From Symsagittifera roscoffensis (Eukaryota > Xenacoelomorpha > Acoela > Convolutidae), in assembly GCF_963678635.1 (NCBI RefSeq), contig NC_087069.1, forward strand, positions 10,809,206 through 10,873,205: a stretch of DNA of 64,000 nucleotides, read 5' to 3'. The notes under the pieces are model-generated. The model worked only from the letters and a program-made list of their open reading frames with translations, was not told the DNA's origin and ran no database searches. Position 1 is the first letter of the stretch. Each line of letters begins with the position of its first letter. Shown here piece after piece: positions 1-8,576 of this stretch. Made by a program: the position numbers and the translations under genes.

Positions 1-3000
1 ATTAAACATTGTTAAAAATTTTTGTTGGTCCTCTGTGTAGTTACTTATGTTGAATGTAGGTTTGAAATATGGAGTTTTTGTGAAATAATCCGTATTTCTG
101 TTTTCGTTACTTATTATATTATTTATAGATAATTCTTCATTAAGAATTGTAGATTGGCAAATATCTAGTAATTGGAGTATATTATTTACGCGATAGGCTT
201 TTTCGTGTATTGGTGATATTGTAGCGTTGGTTTCACAATATCCTAAAAGTCCTAAAGGTAATGTTACTTGGTAAGGTGTGTTATTATAGACATGTAAGGA
301 AATGATATCTGAATTCGAATTTTTCAAATATTTTATGGATGAGATTGTGATTTTGAAAAATTTGTGAATAGGTTTGAATTCAAAATCTGACATATAAAAT
401 TTTTGTTTGTTTTGTTCTTTATCATATTGGTGAACTTGTTTGATTGAAAAATTATAGATATTTCCTGATAGTGGTTTTAGGTGTTTTCTTTGTTGGTTAA
501 ATATCGGGTAGAATTTTGAAAAGAATGGTGGTTGTTTATTTAATCTTTGAAAAAATGTTAAGGATGTTTCTTTTGTTTTTGTATATTTATCTTTGATTAA
601 TATTTTACTATTTAGTATGTTAATTGTTGGTATATACTTCGAAATAAATGGTATTCCAATGATATTATATTTAATGTCAGTGATATGGAATATTTGTTTA
701 AATGGCTTATTTAAAATTTTGCTTTGTTCCATTGTTCTGGTGGGGAGGAGAAATAATTGGATTTTTCCGTAGTTTATCAATGTTGATCCTTGTGCTGTTG
801 CTAACTTACTGGAGGTTTCAAGAGGTGTTAGCTTTGGGTGTAAAGTTTTTATTTCATTCCATGTGGGGATGTTTATTATGTTTGATTCTGCTCCTGAATC
901 AATTAAAAAATCTATTTCAAGGTCTGGTGGTTGAAATTCTTTATTTCTTGGGCTTTCTAAGAGAAATGGTATTGTCCAAATTTTTTCTTTGGGTTGTTCT
1001 TTTTGTATATTTTGATAAATGTGGTTTGTATTCAAGCATTTTGTTTTGGTATTTTTATTGGTTTGATTTGTAGTGTTAATCTCATTTGTTTCTTGCGTCG
1101 TTGGTGTGGAATTTATGGGTGTAGTGTAATAATTTTGAAGAAATTCTGATTGATTTTCATATATGTGTGATGAAAAGGGTTGTTCATATATGACAGATTC
1201 ATAGTCATTTTCGACTTTTATCATATTGATAGAAAGAGTGTTTTCAGTATCACTTTCTGAATCTGATGATGTACAGTTTATTTTATTGAGTTGTAACGTA
1301 TCAGTTACTGTGTCATCAATACCTGGAGGGTCTGATGTTGTTTCTGGGTTAGATTGTACTTGATTGATTTGTCTTTGATGTTTAGGTGTACTACTTCTGT
1401 GGCGATTATTAGAATTATTATAGTTATTATTATTCCGGTGTGGTGATTGGGAATAATTTCTATAACGATTATTATAACTTGAGTGTCGATTTTGTGAATT
1501 ATTTCGCGATCTGTTTTGGTAATTATTGTTTGGTCTGTTATAGTTCGATCTATTATATGAGTTATTCCTTGATTGATTGTTCGGGTAATTCTGGTTTCGG
1601 TTGTTTGAATAACTTCTATTTCGATTATAGGAGTAGTTTCTATTCCTATTGTATGATGAATTTCGTGATTGGTTGTTTGGATAGTAGTTATTTCTTGATT
1701 GGGAATTAGATCTAGAAACAAATCGTTGTGTATTTGAATTTGATCTGGAGTAGTTATTTCGACTATTTGGTCTATTGTAGTGATTCTGTGATGAATTATT
1801 CGTGTTTCTTCGTTCTGGTGATCTTCCTCTATAACTTGAGTTATATGGTGATTGATTTCTTGTATAATTTGTATTGTTCGGGAGTGGTTTTCCTGAACTG
1901 TTGTTGCTGTGGACTGTTTTGTTTGGTAGATTTTGATCTTTTTTCATGTATTGATAGAATGATTTATTTGGTTCTTTATATTTTTGAGGTTTATTTTGAT
2001 TGTCTTGCTGTTTTTGTCTACATTCGGAAATACTATGTCCGTATCGTCGGCAATAATTACACCATTTTTTGAAAGATGGTTTGCCTTTAAAGTTTGGGTT
2101 CTTTTCGTAAATATTGAGTATTTCAGTGATTTTTTCAACGAGGTCTGTCTCTGATTCCTGTATATTATTAATATTAGTGGGAGTCGTTTCAATTCTGTTA
2201 ACGTATTGTAATTTCAGATTTTCCGTTTCTTCTAGTTTCATCGTGATTTCTGCTTGTTCTAATTTGTCTACTAGTTTTCGAAAATCTAAATCGGGTTCTC
2301 GAATTGAAGAAGGATGGGATGCTCTCTTTTTTATTGCTATTTTCCTTAATTGTGGTGTTAAGGTCATCATTAAGATTTCTGTCATCTTTGTGTTTTTATA
2401 GTCATGTGTATTTAATGAATATGCTTTTCGAACTAGTGTTTCGATTCGTACTGCTATTTGCTTGATGGTTTCGTTTGGTAATCTGCGAATTTCATTACAT
2501 AAAACTCTTTGTTGTTGTTTGTTTCTTTCGGAGTCAAACATTTTTGAAAATTCCTGTGTAAACCTTTTCCAGTTTGATTTTATTTCTAGAGGTAGTACTG
2601 AAAACCATTTTTGGGCTGCGCCATCTAAGGTTGTTTGTATTAACGCTGTGCGTCGATGTATCCAATTTTGATGTAGTGGCGTATTAATTGGTTCAGGTCC
2701 AATATTTAAAATCAGGTTTGCTGTTACTGCATTTAAATAATCTTCTACAGAGTATTCTGGGTCTGTTCCTGTGAAAACCATTAAAGGTTTGTTTGATGTT
2801 ATTGATGATCCACCCATAAGGTATGGATTCATTGTCATTTGTAATGATTCTGCTGCATTTGGCATTTGAGAAAAATTTGAAAGTTGGTTTCTTGTTATTT
2901 CATGTTGTTGGAGATAATATGGGAGTGGTATTTCATTTTGCATTTGTGATGCTTGATACGAGTGTGCAGTCATTGGATTTTGTTGTTGAATTGGTTGAAA

Positions 3001-4584
3001 AGATTGTGTATTAATTAGATTTTGTTGTTGAATTGGTTTTTGATGTTGTGCATCTATTGGTTGTGGAGAAAAATTTCTATGATTTGTACGTGTTCTCTGT
3101 ATTCCTTGTCTACGATATTCTTGAGTATTTGGTGCAAATATATCTGGTTGTAAGAAATCATCATCTGAGGATAAATAATCCATTTGGTAAGATGTCTGTT
3201 TTTTATTTTTATTTTGTTGAAAAAATGGGTAATTTTCACTGTGATCCTGTGGAGGATTTGTTTGGAAATTTATTGAATTAGGTTGGGTCATTGGGTTATC
3301 CCAATTTCGAGATCTTGTATATTGGTTAAAATTTCTTTGTGGTTGGTTATATGTTTTTGATGGATGTGTATAATTATAATTATGGTCTGTAAAGTTGTTT
3401 CTAGTGAATGTTTTGTGTGTTTTTGATGGTATTGTCATAGGTCTGTATGTTTGGTAATCCATATGTGAATATTTAGGGGCAACCGAAGGTTTAACGGTTG
3501 ATTGTAAGGTTACCTGTGTTTGTGAAGGATTTGTATTTCTTGGTGTTGTTAAATTTGGGCGTATTGGTGAAATACTTTGTTGTGTAGTTGTTGTGTGCAC
3601 AATTTCTTCATTTATGAAGTGTGATGGTGTCTGGATATCTTGTTGAGTAAGATTCCTAGTTCCATTGAGGTTTTCATTGTGTATAACTGTAGAGTTTAAA
3701 CTATTATTTTGTGTATCGGGTAAAAATGTATTATAGTTTAATGGTGTTGCATCAATGGTTAATGGTATTACTTTTACATAATCTCTTATGTAAGATATCG
3801 TACTTATTGCTTGACTTGAGATTGTTTGTGGGAAGCTTATAAATGCGGGATGAGACCATTCGGGGTCCCAAACATAATCTGATTGTTCTGTGATAGCGGT
3901 ATCATCGTTCGAGTTTTGGGGTCTAAAATTTTTTCTTGCTTGTGCAATTAAATCAATATTGTGTGTGAAATAATCTATTATGAACCATGCCAAAATTTTT
4001 TGTAGATCGTGTTTTGTATGTTGTGAAACGTCGTCTTTCGTGAAATTTTCTTTAATGATGTTTAAATAACTAGAGAGTAGTGTGATTTCATGTCGTACTT
4101 TCAAATGTTTAGATGTTTCTGTCGGTGAGACATTTGTTATTGGGATTTCGTTTTCTAATATCGAAATATAACTATATATTATTGCGAAAACTTCATTGGT
4201 GAATATGGAGTTTGCTCTTTGTGAGTTATGATATTGGATGCTTTTTATATATTCTGAAAAAATTTTTGAAAATTCTAAATCAAGATCGTCTGTTTGAATT
4301 GTATATTTTCTATTATTATGGTTTGGTGAGGTGAATTCTATGGAGTAGATTCCATACTGTTGTGTTATGTTGCATATATCTTTTAAGTAGTGGTCTATGA
4401 TTTGTCTTTTGATTTTTACATCTGGGAACTCTGTTTTACATGGACTGATTCCGGGTTCAAATAAATTTAATAGTAAATTTTTGCAAAATATATGCTGTCC
4501 TCTATCGGTGGTTGCATCTACTATAAAAGGAAAGATTTCATCATCATCTGGACTTTCTTCACCTGGGGTGTGCGTTGAGCTCAT
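1..4584 (-). CDS. gag-pol: gag-pol polyprotein, intact N-terminal 1,528 codons (runs off the window)
   Basis: Starting at the ATG at 4584, I read every in-frame codon down to position 1 and found no stop, giving 1,528 codons of one open frame that continues past the edge. Order by residue: N-terminal gag with long Gln/Asn/Pro-rich stretches; a capsid-like domain around 600-745 (…AQKWFSVLP…WKRFTQEF… pattern); a CX2CX4HX4C zinc knuckle at 842-855; an Asn/Ser/Arg/Tyr-rich tail at about 885-1065; an aspartic protease with the catalytic triplet Asp-Ser-Gly at 1229-1231; then a linker reaching the start of RT. Gag and pol are therefore fused in one frame at least to the RT boundary, with no frameshift. 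The start codon is the first ATG after an in-frame stop at 4603-4605 and matches copy 2 (25959). Confidence 0.92.
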   Translation of the reverse strand, partial: MSSTHTPGEESPDDDEIFPFIVDATTDRGQHIFCKNLLLNLFEPGISPCKTEFPDVKIKRQIIDHYLKDICNITQQYGIYSIEFTSPNHNNRKYTIQTDDLDLEFSKIFSEYIKSIQYHNSQRANSIFTNEVFAIIYSYISILENEIPITNVSPTETSKHLKVRHEITLLSSYLNIIKENFTKDDVSQHTKHDLQKILAWFIIDYFTHNIDLIAQARKNFRPQNSNDDTAITEQSDYVWDPEWSHPAFISFPQTISSQAISTISYIRDYVKVIPLTIDATPLNYNTFLPDTQNNSLNSTVIHNENLNGTRNLTQQDIQTPSHFINEEIVHTTTTQQSISPIRPNLTTPRNTNPSQTQVTLQSTVKPSVAPKYSHMDYQTYRPMTIPSKTHKTFTRNNFTDHNYNYTHPSKTYNQPQRNFNQYTRSRNWDNPMTQPNSINFQTNPPQDHSENYPFFQQNKNKKQTSYQMDYLSSDDDFLQPDIFAPNTQEYRRQGIQRTRTNHRNFSPQPIDAQHQKPIQQQNLINTQSFQPIQQQNPMTAHSYQASQMQNEIPLPYYLQQHEITRNQLSNFSQMPNAAESLQMTMNPYLMGGSSITSNKPLMVFTGTDPEYSVEDYLNAVTANLILNIGPEPINTPLHQNWIHRRTALIQTTLDGAAQKWFSVLPLEIKSNWKRFTQEFSKMFDSERNKQQQRVLCNEIRRLPNETIKQIAVRIETLVRKAYSLNTHDYKNTKMTEILMMTLTPQLRKIAIKKRASHPSSIREPDLDFRKLVDKLEQAEITMKLEETENLKLQYVNRIETTPTNINNIQESETDLVEKITEILNIYEKNPNFKGKPSFKKWCNYCRRYGHSISECRQKQQDNQNKPQKYKEPNKSFYQYMKKDQNLPNKTVHSNNSSGKPLPNNTNYTRNQSPYNSSYRGRSPERRNTNNSSQNHYNRPNSRNNYSRSNSNTQRFVSRSNSQSRNNYYPNNQSRNSSYNRNRNYSYNRNRSYSNNRNQNYPNNQSRNNSYNRSNYNRPNNNYQNRSRNNSQNRHSSYNNRYRNYSQSPHRNNNNYNNSNNRHRSSTPKHQRQINQVQSNPETTSDPPGIDDTVTDTLQLNKINCTSSDSESDTENTLSINMIKVENDYESVIYEQPFSSHIYENQSEFLQNYYTTPINSTPTTQETNEINTTNQTNKNTKTKCLNTNHIYQNIQKEQPKEKIWTIPFLLESPRNKEFQPPDLEIDFLIDSGAESNIINIPTWNEIKTLHPKLTPLETSSKLATAQGSTLINYGKIQLFLLPTRTMEQSKILNKPFKQIFHITDIKYNIIGIPFISKYIPTINILNSKILIKDKYTKTKETSLTFFQRLNKQPPFFSKFYPIFNQQRKHLKPLSGNIYNFSIKQVHQYDKEQNKQKFYMSDFEFKPIHKFFKITISSIKYLKNSNSDIISLHVYNNTPYQVTLPLGLLGYCETNATISPIHEKAYRVNNILQLLDICQSTILNEELSINNIISNENRNTDYFTKTPYFKPTFNISNYTEDQQKFLTMFN

Positions 4585-5026
4585 TTTTTCGTTCGATGAC
4601 TGTTAATATGTAATTATTAATGTGTCGAATTGGTTGATTCCAATTGTATAAATGTACTGGTTTGTGTTTATACTGCTTTTTTATTCTTCTTTTTCCTCTT
4701 TTTGATGAATTTGAAGTTGTTTCTGAGTCAGAAAAATATAATTGATCGTGAAGTGGGTAATTTTTATCTATTGATTCTTTTAGTTTGTAAAGTTCGTCTA
4801 AACTGTTGGTTTCTGATTCTGAAAATGCGTTTCGATTTTTTGAAAATCTTTTTCGTGTTATTTGTCTTTGTTTCGTTATTATTTTTCTTTTTAGTGTTTG
4901 TCGTTTTGTTCGAATGTATCCAACTGTTTGTGTATGAGGTGTGATTACAAGGTCGTATTTTTTGTTATCTATTTCACAATTGTGTAAAACGATTGTTTGT
5001 TTATTTCCTAGGTTTTTAAATGACAT
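4559..5026 (-). CDS. ORF2 of the retroelement, basic 155-aa protein overlapping gag
   Basis: An intact 155-codon ORF just upstream of gag, ending 26 nt inside it in a different frame (ORF2 stop at 4559, gag ATG at 4584). The N-terminal third looks folded (NKQTIVLHNCEID... region). The middle is strongly basic, with clusters such as KRQTLKRK and TRKRFSKNR, followed by an acidic/Ser stretch and then KRGKRRIKKQ, which looks like a nuclear-localisation or RNA-binding signal. Copy 2 has the same ORF at 25516-25984 with a single-base insertion near 25578. A pre-gag ORF of this kind is not a standard part of Ty3/gypsy elements. It could act as a nuclear or RNA-binding accessory protein; function unknown. 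Confidence 0.7.
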   Translation of the reverse strand: MSFKNLGNKQTIVLHNCEIDNKKYDLVITPHTQTVGYIRTKRQTLKRKIITKQRQITRKRFSKNRNAFSESETNSLDELYKLKESIDKNYPLHDQLYFSDSETTSNSSKRGKRRIKKQYKHKPVHLYNWNQPIRHINNYILTVIERKNELNAHPR

Positions 5027-5543
5027 AAGGTTTAGAATGACGGATGCAAAAGGTTGTTAAATGGTTTCTATTTTCTTAAACTGTTAGTTCTTACGATTTT
5101 TTGGTTAGCTTAACCTGGGTCTGTTTGTTCAGGGTTGGAGAGAAAAGTATATCGATTCCGAAGAATGATTTTTTACTTTCTCGTGGCTAGTATAAGTTAA
5201 GGTGTTAACTTACTTAATCTTACTTAGGGGTAGTGATTGTGTTCAAGGGTTGGAGAATAGTAAATCGATCCACAAGGTTCAGGTATAATTAGAACGCGAG
5301 TAGTTCGTTAGATACTATTTTAAACTTACTAAGTCTAAGATTTATCCTGGGTCTGGTAAGAGGGGGGGTCAAGTGAAGGATGAATAACCGAAGTTCTTCA
5401 CTGTTTATCCTAATTTGAATGATTAGTTTTGTTTAAAAATTTCTATTAGTCTTGGGTCTTTAGAAAGGGTTGGGTAGTGAATCGACGTTTGAGGTCGTTA
5501 GACACTAATTAAGTGGGTGGGGGAGAACAAAGTTGTTCTGTTT

Positions 5544-5628
5544 GATCCAAGGATAAGCCTTGATGATCAAATTTGAAATTTAATTAAGTAGAAAATGATT
5601 TAAGATCCAAGGATAAGCCTTGATGATC
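5544..5628 (-). promoter_or_regulatory. Twin hairpins in the retroelement leader
   Basis: Two near-identical 25-nt elements at 5544-5568 and 5604-5628, each bounded by GATC and containing a CAAGG/CCTTG stem. They start 60 nt apart in the untranslated leader between ORF1 and ORF2. Copy 2 keeps both at 25064-25088 and 25125-25149 with nearly the same spacing, although the surrounding leader has diverged and lost sequence. Position and paired-hairpin form would suit an RNA packaging or dimerisation signal; that role is inference. Confidence 0.55.
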
Positions 5629-5959
5629 TGGTTTTAAAATTAAGTGAATTTAAGTTTTAATAAAATTTTAAATGTGTGTAAAGGAAAGATTTAGTGTTTT
5701 GATGATGTTAGTGGGTTTATGATTGCTGTTATGTTTTAGATGATGGAGCTGGAACAACAGGATGATTTATGATTACTAACCATTTATTGTCATGCTACTA
5801 ATTTTTATTTTTTATTTTTCAATAAATATTTTTCAAACATGTTTTGTATATTACTGCAGAGTTTTAGGAAAACGATCTTAGATCTTTTTATCAATCGTTA
5901 TTGTATATTAATAATTTTGTTTAGCGCCTGAAATGATTTTGAAGATTAACTTCCAGGTT

Positions 5960-6193
5960 TTATGTTTGCAAATGAAAATCTAAATTCATTGCCAGTAATA
6001 TTCTAAATATAAAAGTTTGTTCTGGTTTTTGCCTAACTATCATATAGCTATATGGCAAGTTTCTACTTTGTCGTATGTCGTCTCTGGTTCGAGGTCTTCT
6101 TCCAATTCCGGGTAGTTCTGTTATGGTTCGGAATATTGGCTCTGATCTATTGAGTCGTAGAGACATTTCGATTAAATTATTGTCGTATAACAT
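5960..6193 (-). CDS. Leader ORF1 of the retroelement, 77-aa protein of unknown function
   Basis: A 77-codon ORF starting about 65 nt downstream of the primer-binding site, well before gag. The protein is Arg-rich (motifs RRPRTRDD, RQSRN) with a hydrophobic C-terminal part (FIFRILLAMN). The same ORF, with identical length, start and stop, is present in copy 2 at 24506-24739. Between the two copies I count about 12 codons with only synonymous changes and about 7 with amino-acid changes, whereas unconstrained drift would favour amino-acid changes; copy 2's gag-pol is meanwhile full of stops. This suggests a translated protein. It may be a regulatory or RNA-binding accessory protein, or a first exon spliced to a later gene. 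No family recognised. Confidence 0.6.
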   Translation of the reverse strand: MLYDNNLIEMSLRLNRSEPIFRTITELPGIGRRPRTRDDIRQSRNLPYSYMIVRQKPEQTFIFRILLAMNLDFHLQT

Positions 6194-6258
6194 TTTTTAA
6201 ATGTTTTTGTCTAATTTCTAATCTATTTTGGTTAATTCTAAGCTATTAAGGTCTTGTT

Positions 6259-6278
6259 CGAGACTTATGGTCGCACCA
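6259..6278 (-). other. Primer-binding site of copy 1
   Basis: Two bases (TC) after the LTR end the minus strand reads TGGTGCGACCATAAGTCTCG. It begins TGG, complementary to a tRNA 3' CCA, and is identical in copy 2 (24421-24440). This is the expected place and form of a minus-strand primer site. I do not recognise which tRNA ends in GGTCGCACCA. Confidence 0.8.
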
Positions 6279-6280
6279 GA

Positions 6281-6690
6281 TGAGTTAGGGTCGAGTTGGT
6301 TAACTCATAGAGTAATTTCGGATAGGGTACACCGTCTGCTCGTCACGCTATCTTATTTTCGGCCGGATAGATTCGTGCAACTTCTTAGTCTAATACCGAT
6401 CCTAATCTTACTCTTATACTATCTAGTCTCAGGTTGTTTAACTAGTCTCTGCTAGGCTCAATAGATCTAGGGTATACTGGTTTATTGCGGCTACTGAAGT
6501 GCTCGGGAGAGTCCAACTAATTTCTAAGTTAAATTCAAATCTCTCTGGTGCTGAAATTACAAGTAACTTCAGCACTTACAAATAAGTGGGTTGTTAGTTA
6601 GATGGATCATGATTGGTTAATATTAAATACTTTACATTGGTAAAATATCTAATTTATCCAATCATAAAATGTAGTTTAGATCAGGTTCCA
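6281..6690 (-). repeat. 5' LTR of retroelement copy 1 (410 bp)
   Basis: On the minus strand the LTR starts TGGAACC at 6690 and ends AACTCA at 6281, so it has canonical TG...CA ends. It is exactly as long as the LTR at 42025-42434 and the solo LTR at 22203-22612, but is visibly more diverged from those two than they are from each other. The near-palindrome of the family (GTGCTGAA...TTCAGCAC) is kept, with one G.U-compatible change. The matching 3' LTR is outside the window, so its age and target-site duplication cannot be read. Confidence 0.93.
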
Positions 6691-8308
6691 CTAAAGAAAC
6701 CTAATTTTTCTTCCTTGAATGAAATTTACAGAATAAATAATCTTCTTTAAAGAAGAAAACAGAAAATATCTTTTTACTGCAAACAAACATGTCATATGAG
6801 GATAAACTCTGAAAAAAGTTATTCTACTTTGTTTTTGGTTTTTTGAAAAAAAATGTTTTCTTCATATTGACTTTTATATCTTTCAGCAAATACTAGCTTT
6901 TTTGGGCTTGTGTAATTTTCATAACTTTCATGTTCAAACTCTTTCATTTGCTGCCAGACATTTTTTTAATAATGACATCGACATTGATGAATTAATGTTC
7001 AATTTCATATCGAATAATGAATTAAGTTTTTCGCGATTGCATCGAGTTTTTTTTGCCCAAAATAGTTGTTTTTTAAGGTATATGGTTCTAATCGCTGCTA
7101 TTCCGCTTTTAACATTGGCTGGATAGAGTAGTTAGCTTGCGGCGAGCGCGTTCATTATCAATATTGTTTTTTTTTATGTGAGAAGGTTTTTTTTATTGAT
7201 TGCAGCGTTTTAATTCTACAAGCAAGTTTTCTTGAAGTCAATTGCATTACTCCTTGGAATGTTAAAAATTGGTTTAATACAGGAAAAAAAATTTTCAGCT
7301 GAAAATAAGAATATCAGTTTTTTGGTATTGAATTTAGGATTTTTTGATTTTTTCTACAGTTTTCTTCCAATGTTTGTAGTGCTAACTGCACAGGAGTCGG
7401 ACAAATGTTAGCTAGGGTGGTTTATTTACAAATTAAAAACTAGAGACCCAAATACAGTATCCTGAGGTACCTCGTTGTGTGGTGATAAACAGTTTCATTA
7501 AACATTTTTTGGAACCATTGTTTGCTGACGACTTTATCATTGTATTTACTCTATCACAAAAACCTAACATTTTATTTTCGGTTGTAAGAAACCATGAACG
7601 CTTTGGATAGATCTAGCAAGGAATAGGCAGCATACTTGCTTTTGCCGATTGCTTTTCTGAAGGACTCTCTGAGGTAAAAAAATAGTGGCCACTATTTACT
7701 AAAGTGTTCGAAATCCAAATTCAATGACTCTTAGCAAATTATTGGATATAAGTTTTGTTTATGTAGAAAGTTATTCAAGTAATTTTGATAGCGCTCCATT
7801 TTTTGAAATGAGTCGATAGTTGGGCAGTAAATCTCTGTTTACCAAGGTAAAAATTAAAAATTGATCGGACAAAACTTTTAAAAATCTGCGTTGTCTTTTC
7901 TTCATTATAACATCACCTTTTTCAGGCAAAAACTTGAACGATGAAGTGAATAATCTTCAATTTTATACAGAGAAGTTGAGACAGCTTGACTAAAATGCTT
8001 TGCAATTGTTTTTATTTATGTTTTTATTGTAACAACTTAAACCTCTAGCGACGAAAGCACGGGTGCTATCTTCGCGGTTGCACGGTTTAGTTCACTGATA
8101 ACGGTTTTAATATCTACCGATTGCACGTATAGGTTTTCTGTGCAGTTTGATTATACGGGGAAGCTTGTAGTGGCCACTGGGACTCTCGGTCGCAAAAACT
8201 CAAACCAAGTCTCCTCAAACCAAGTTTTCCAATTGTCGTCCAATTTTTTCAGCAACTTTGTTGTTTTTTTTTTCGAGGAAAAAACCTTTTCGCGCAGCGA
8301 GTTTGACC

Positions 8309-8343
8309 AAATGGCGTTAGGGTGAGTTTTTCCAACGCCATTT
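8309..8343. repeat. Short perfect hairpin
   Basis: AAATGGCGTT (8309-8318) and AACGCCATTT (8334-8343) form a perfect 10-bp stem around a 15-nt loop. It is followed by a T run, which makes it resemble a terminator, but in animal DNA this has no established meaning. Confidence 0.5.
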
Positions 8344-8576
8344 TTTTGTTTTGTTTTGAAGAAAATTTTGGAACCAAAATTATTAGTAGGTACCAAGATT
8401 TGAGAATTTATAACTAATGGGCGAATATAAGAGTTTTTGCAGGCGTTGCTTTTGGTGCTGGTGTTGGTACAAGTTTTGTTGCTGGTAATGTGCTGGTGTT
8501 GGTTATCCCAGTTGAAGTGACAGAGCCCTTTTTGTGTTTCTTCATTTTGGGTAAACCAGAAGATCAGAAACTATCA

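Larger units (their letters stand above)
1..6690 (-). mobile_element. Ty3/gypsy-type LTR retroelement, copy 1 (5' part, cut by window edge)
   Basis: Read on the minus strand from 6690 this is the 5' portion of a large LTR retroelement: LTR (6690-6281), primer-binding site, leader ORF1, a leader with two hairpins, ORF2, then a gag-pol frame that leaves the window at position 1. The same order occurs in copy 2 on the plus strand (24061-42434). The gag, ORF1 and ORF2 frames are all intact here, unlike gag-pol and ORF2 in copy 2, so this copy is younger or less decayed. RT, integrase, env and the 3' LTR lie outside the window. Assignment to Ty3/gypsy rests on the protease and RT of the two copies and on the RT-RNaseH-integrase order in copy 2. 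Confidence 0.93.

Noticed and set aside
702-1073. A 123-codon hydrophobic plus-strand ORF.
   Set aside because: Antisense shadow of the copy 1 protease region; T-rich antisense DNA yields Phe/Leu-rich translations. The same applies to the plus-strand ORFs between 1440 and 4944.
6250-6280. Possible tRNA T-arm next to the primer-binding site (GGTCTTGTTCGAGAC…GCACCA on the plus strand).
   Set aside because: The resemblance is the expected complement of the primer tRNA end; the stem does not extend and no tRNA body follows.
6228-6455. A plus-strand ORF in the LTR of copy 1, partly matching ORFs at 22438-22689, 24244-24624 and 42260-42511.
   Set aside because: Antisense to the LTR and not conserved in start or end; explained by LTR homology.
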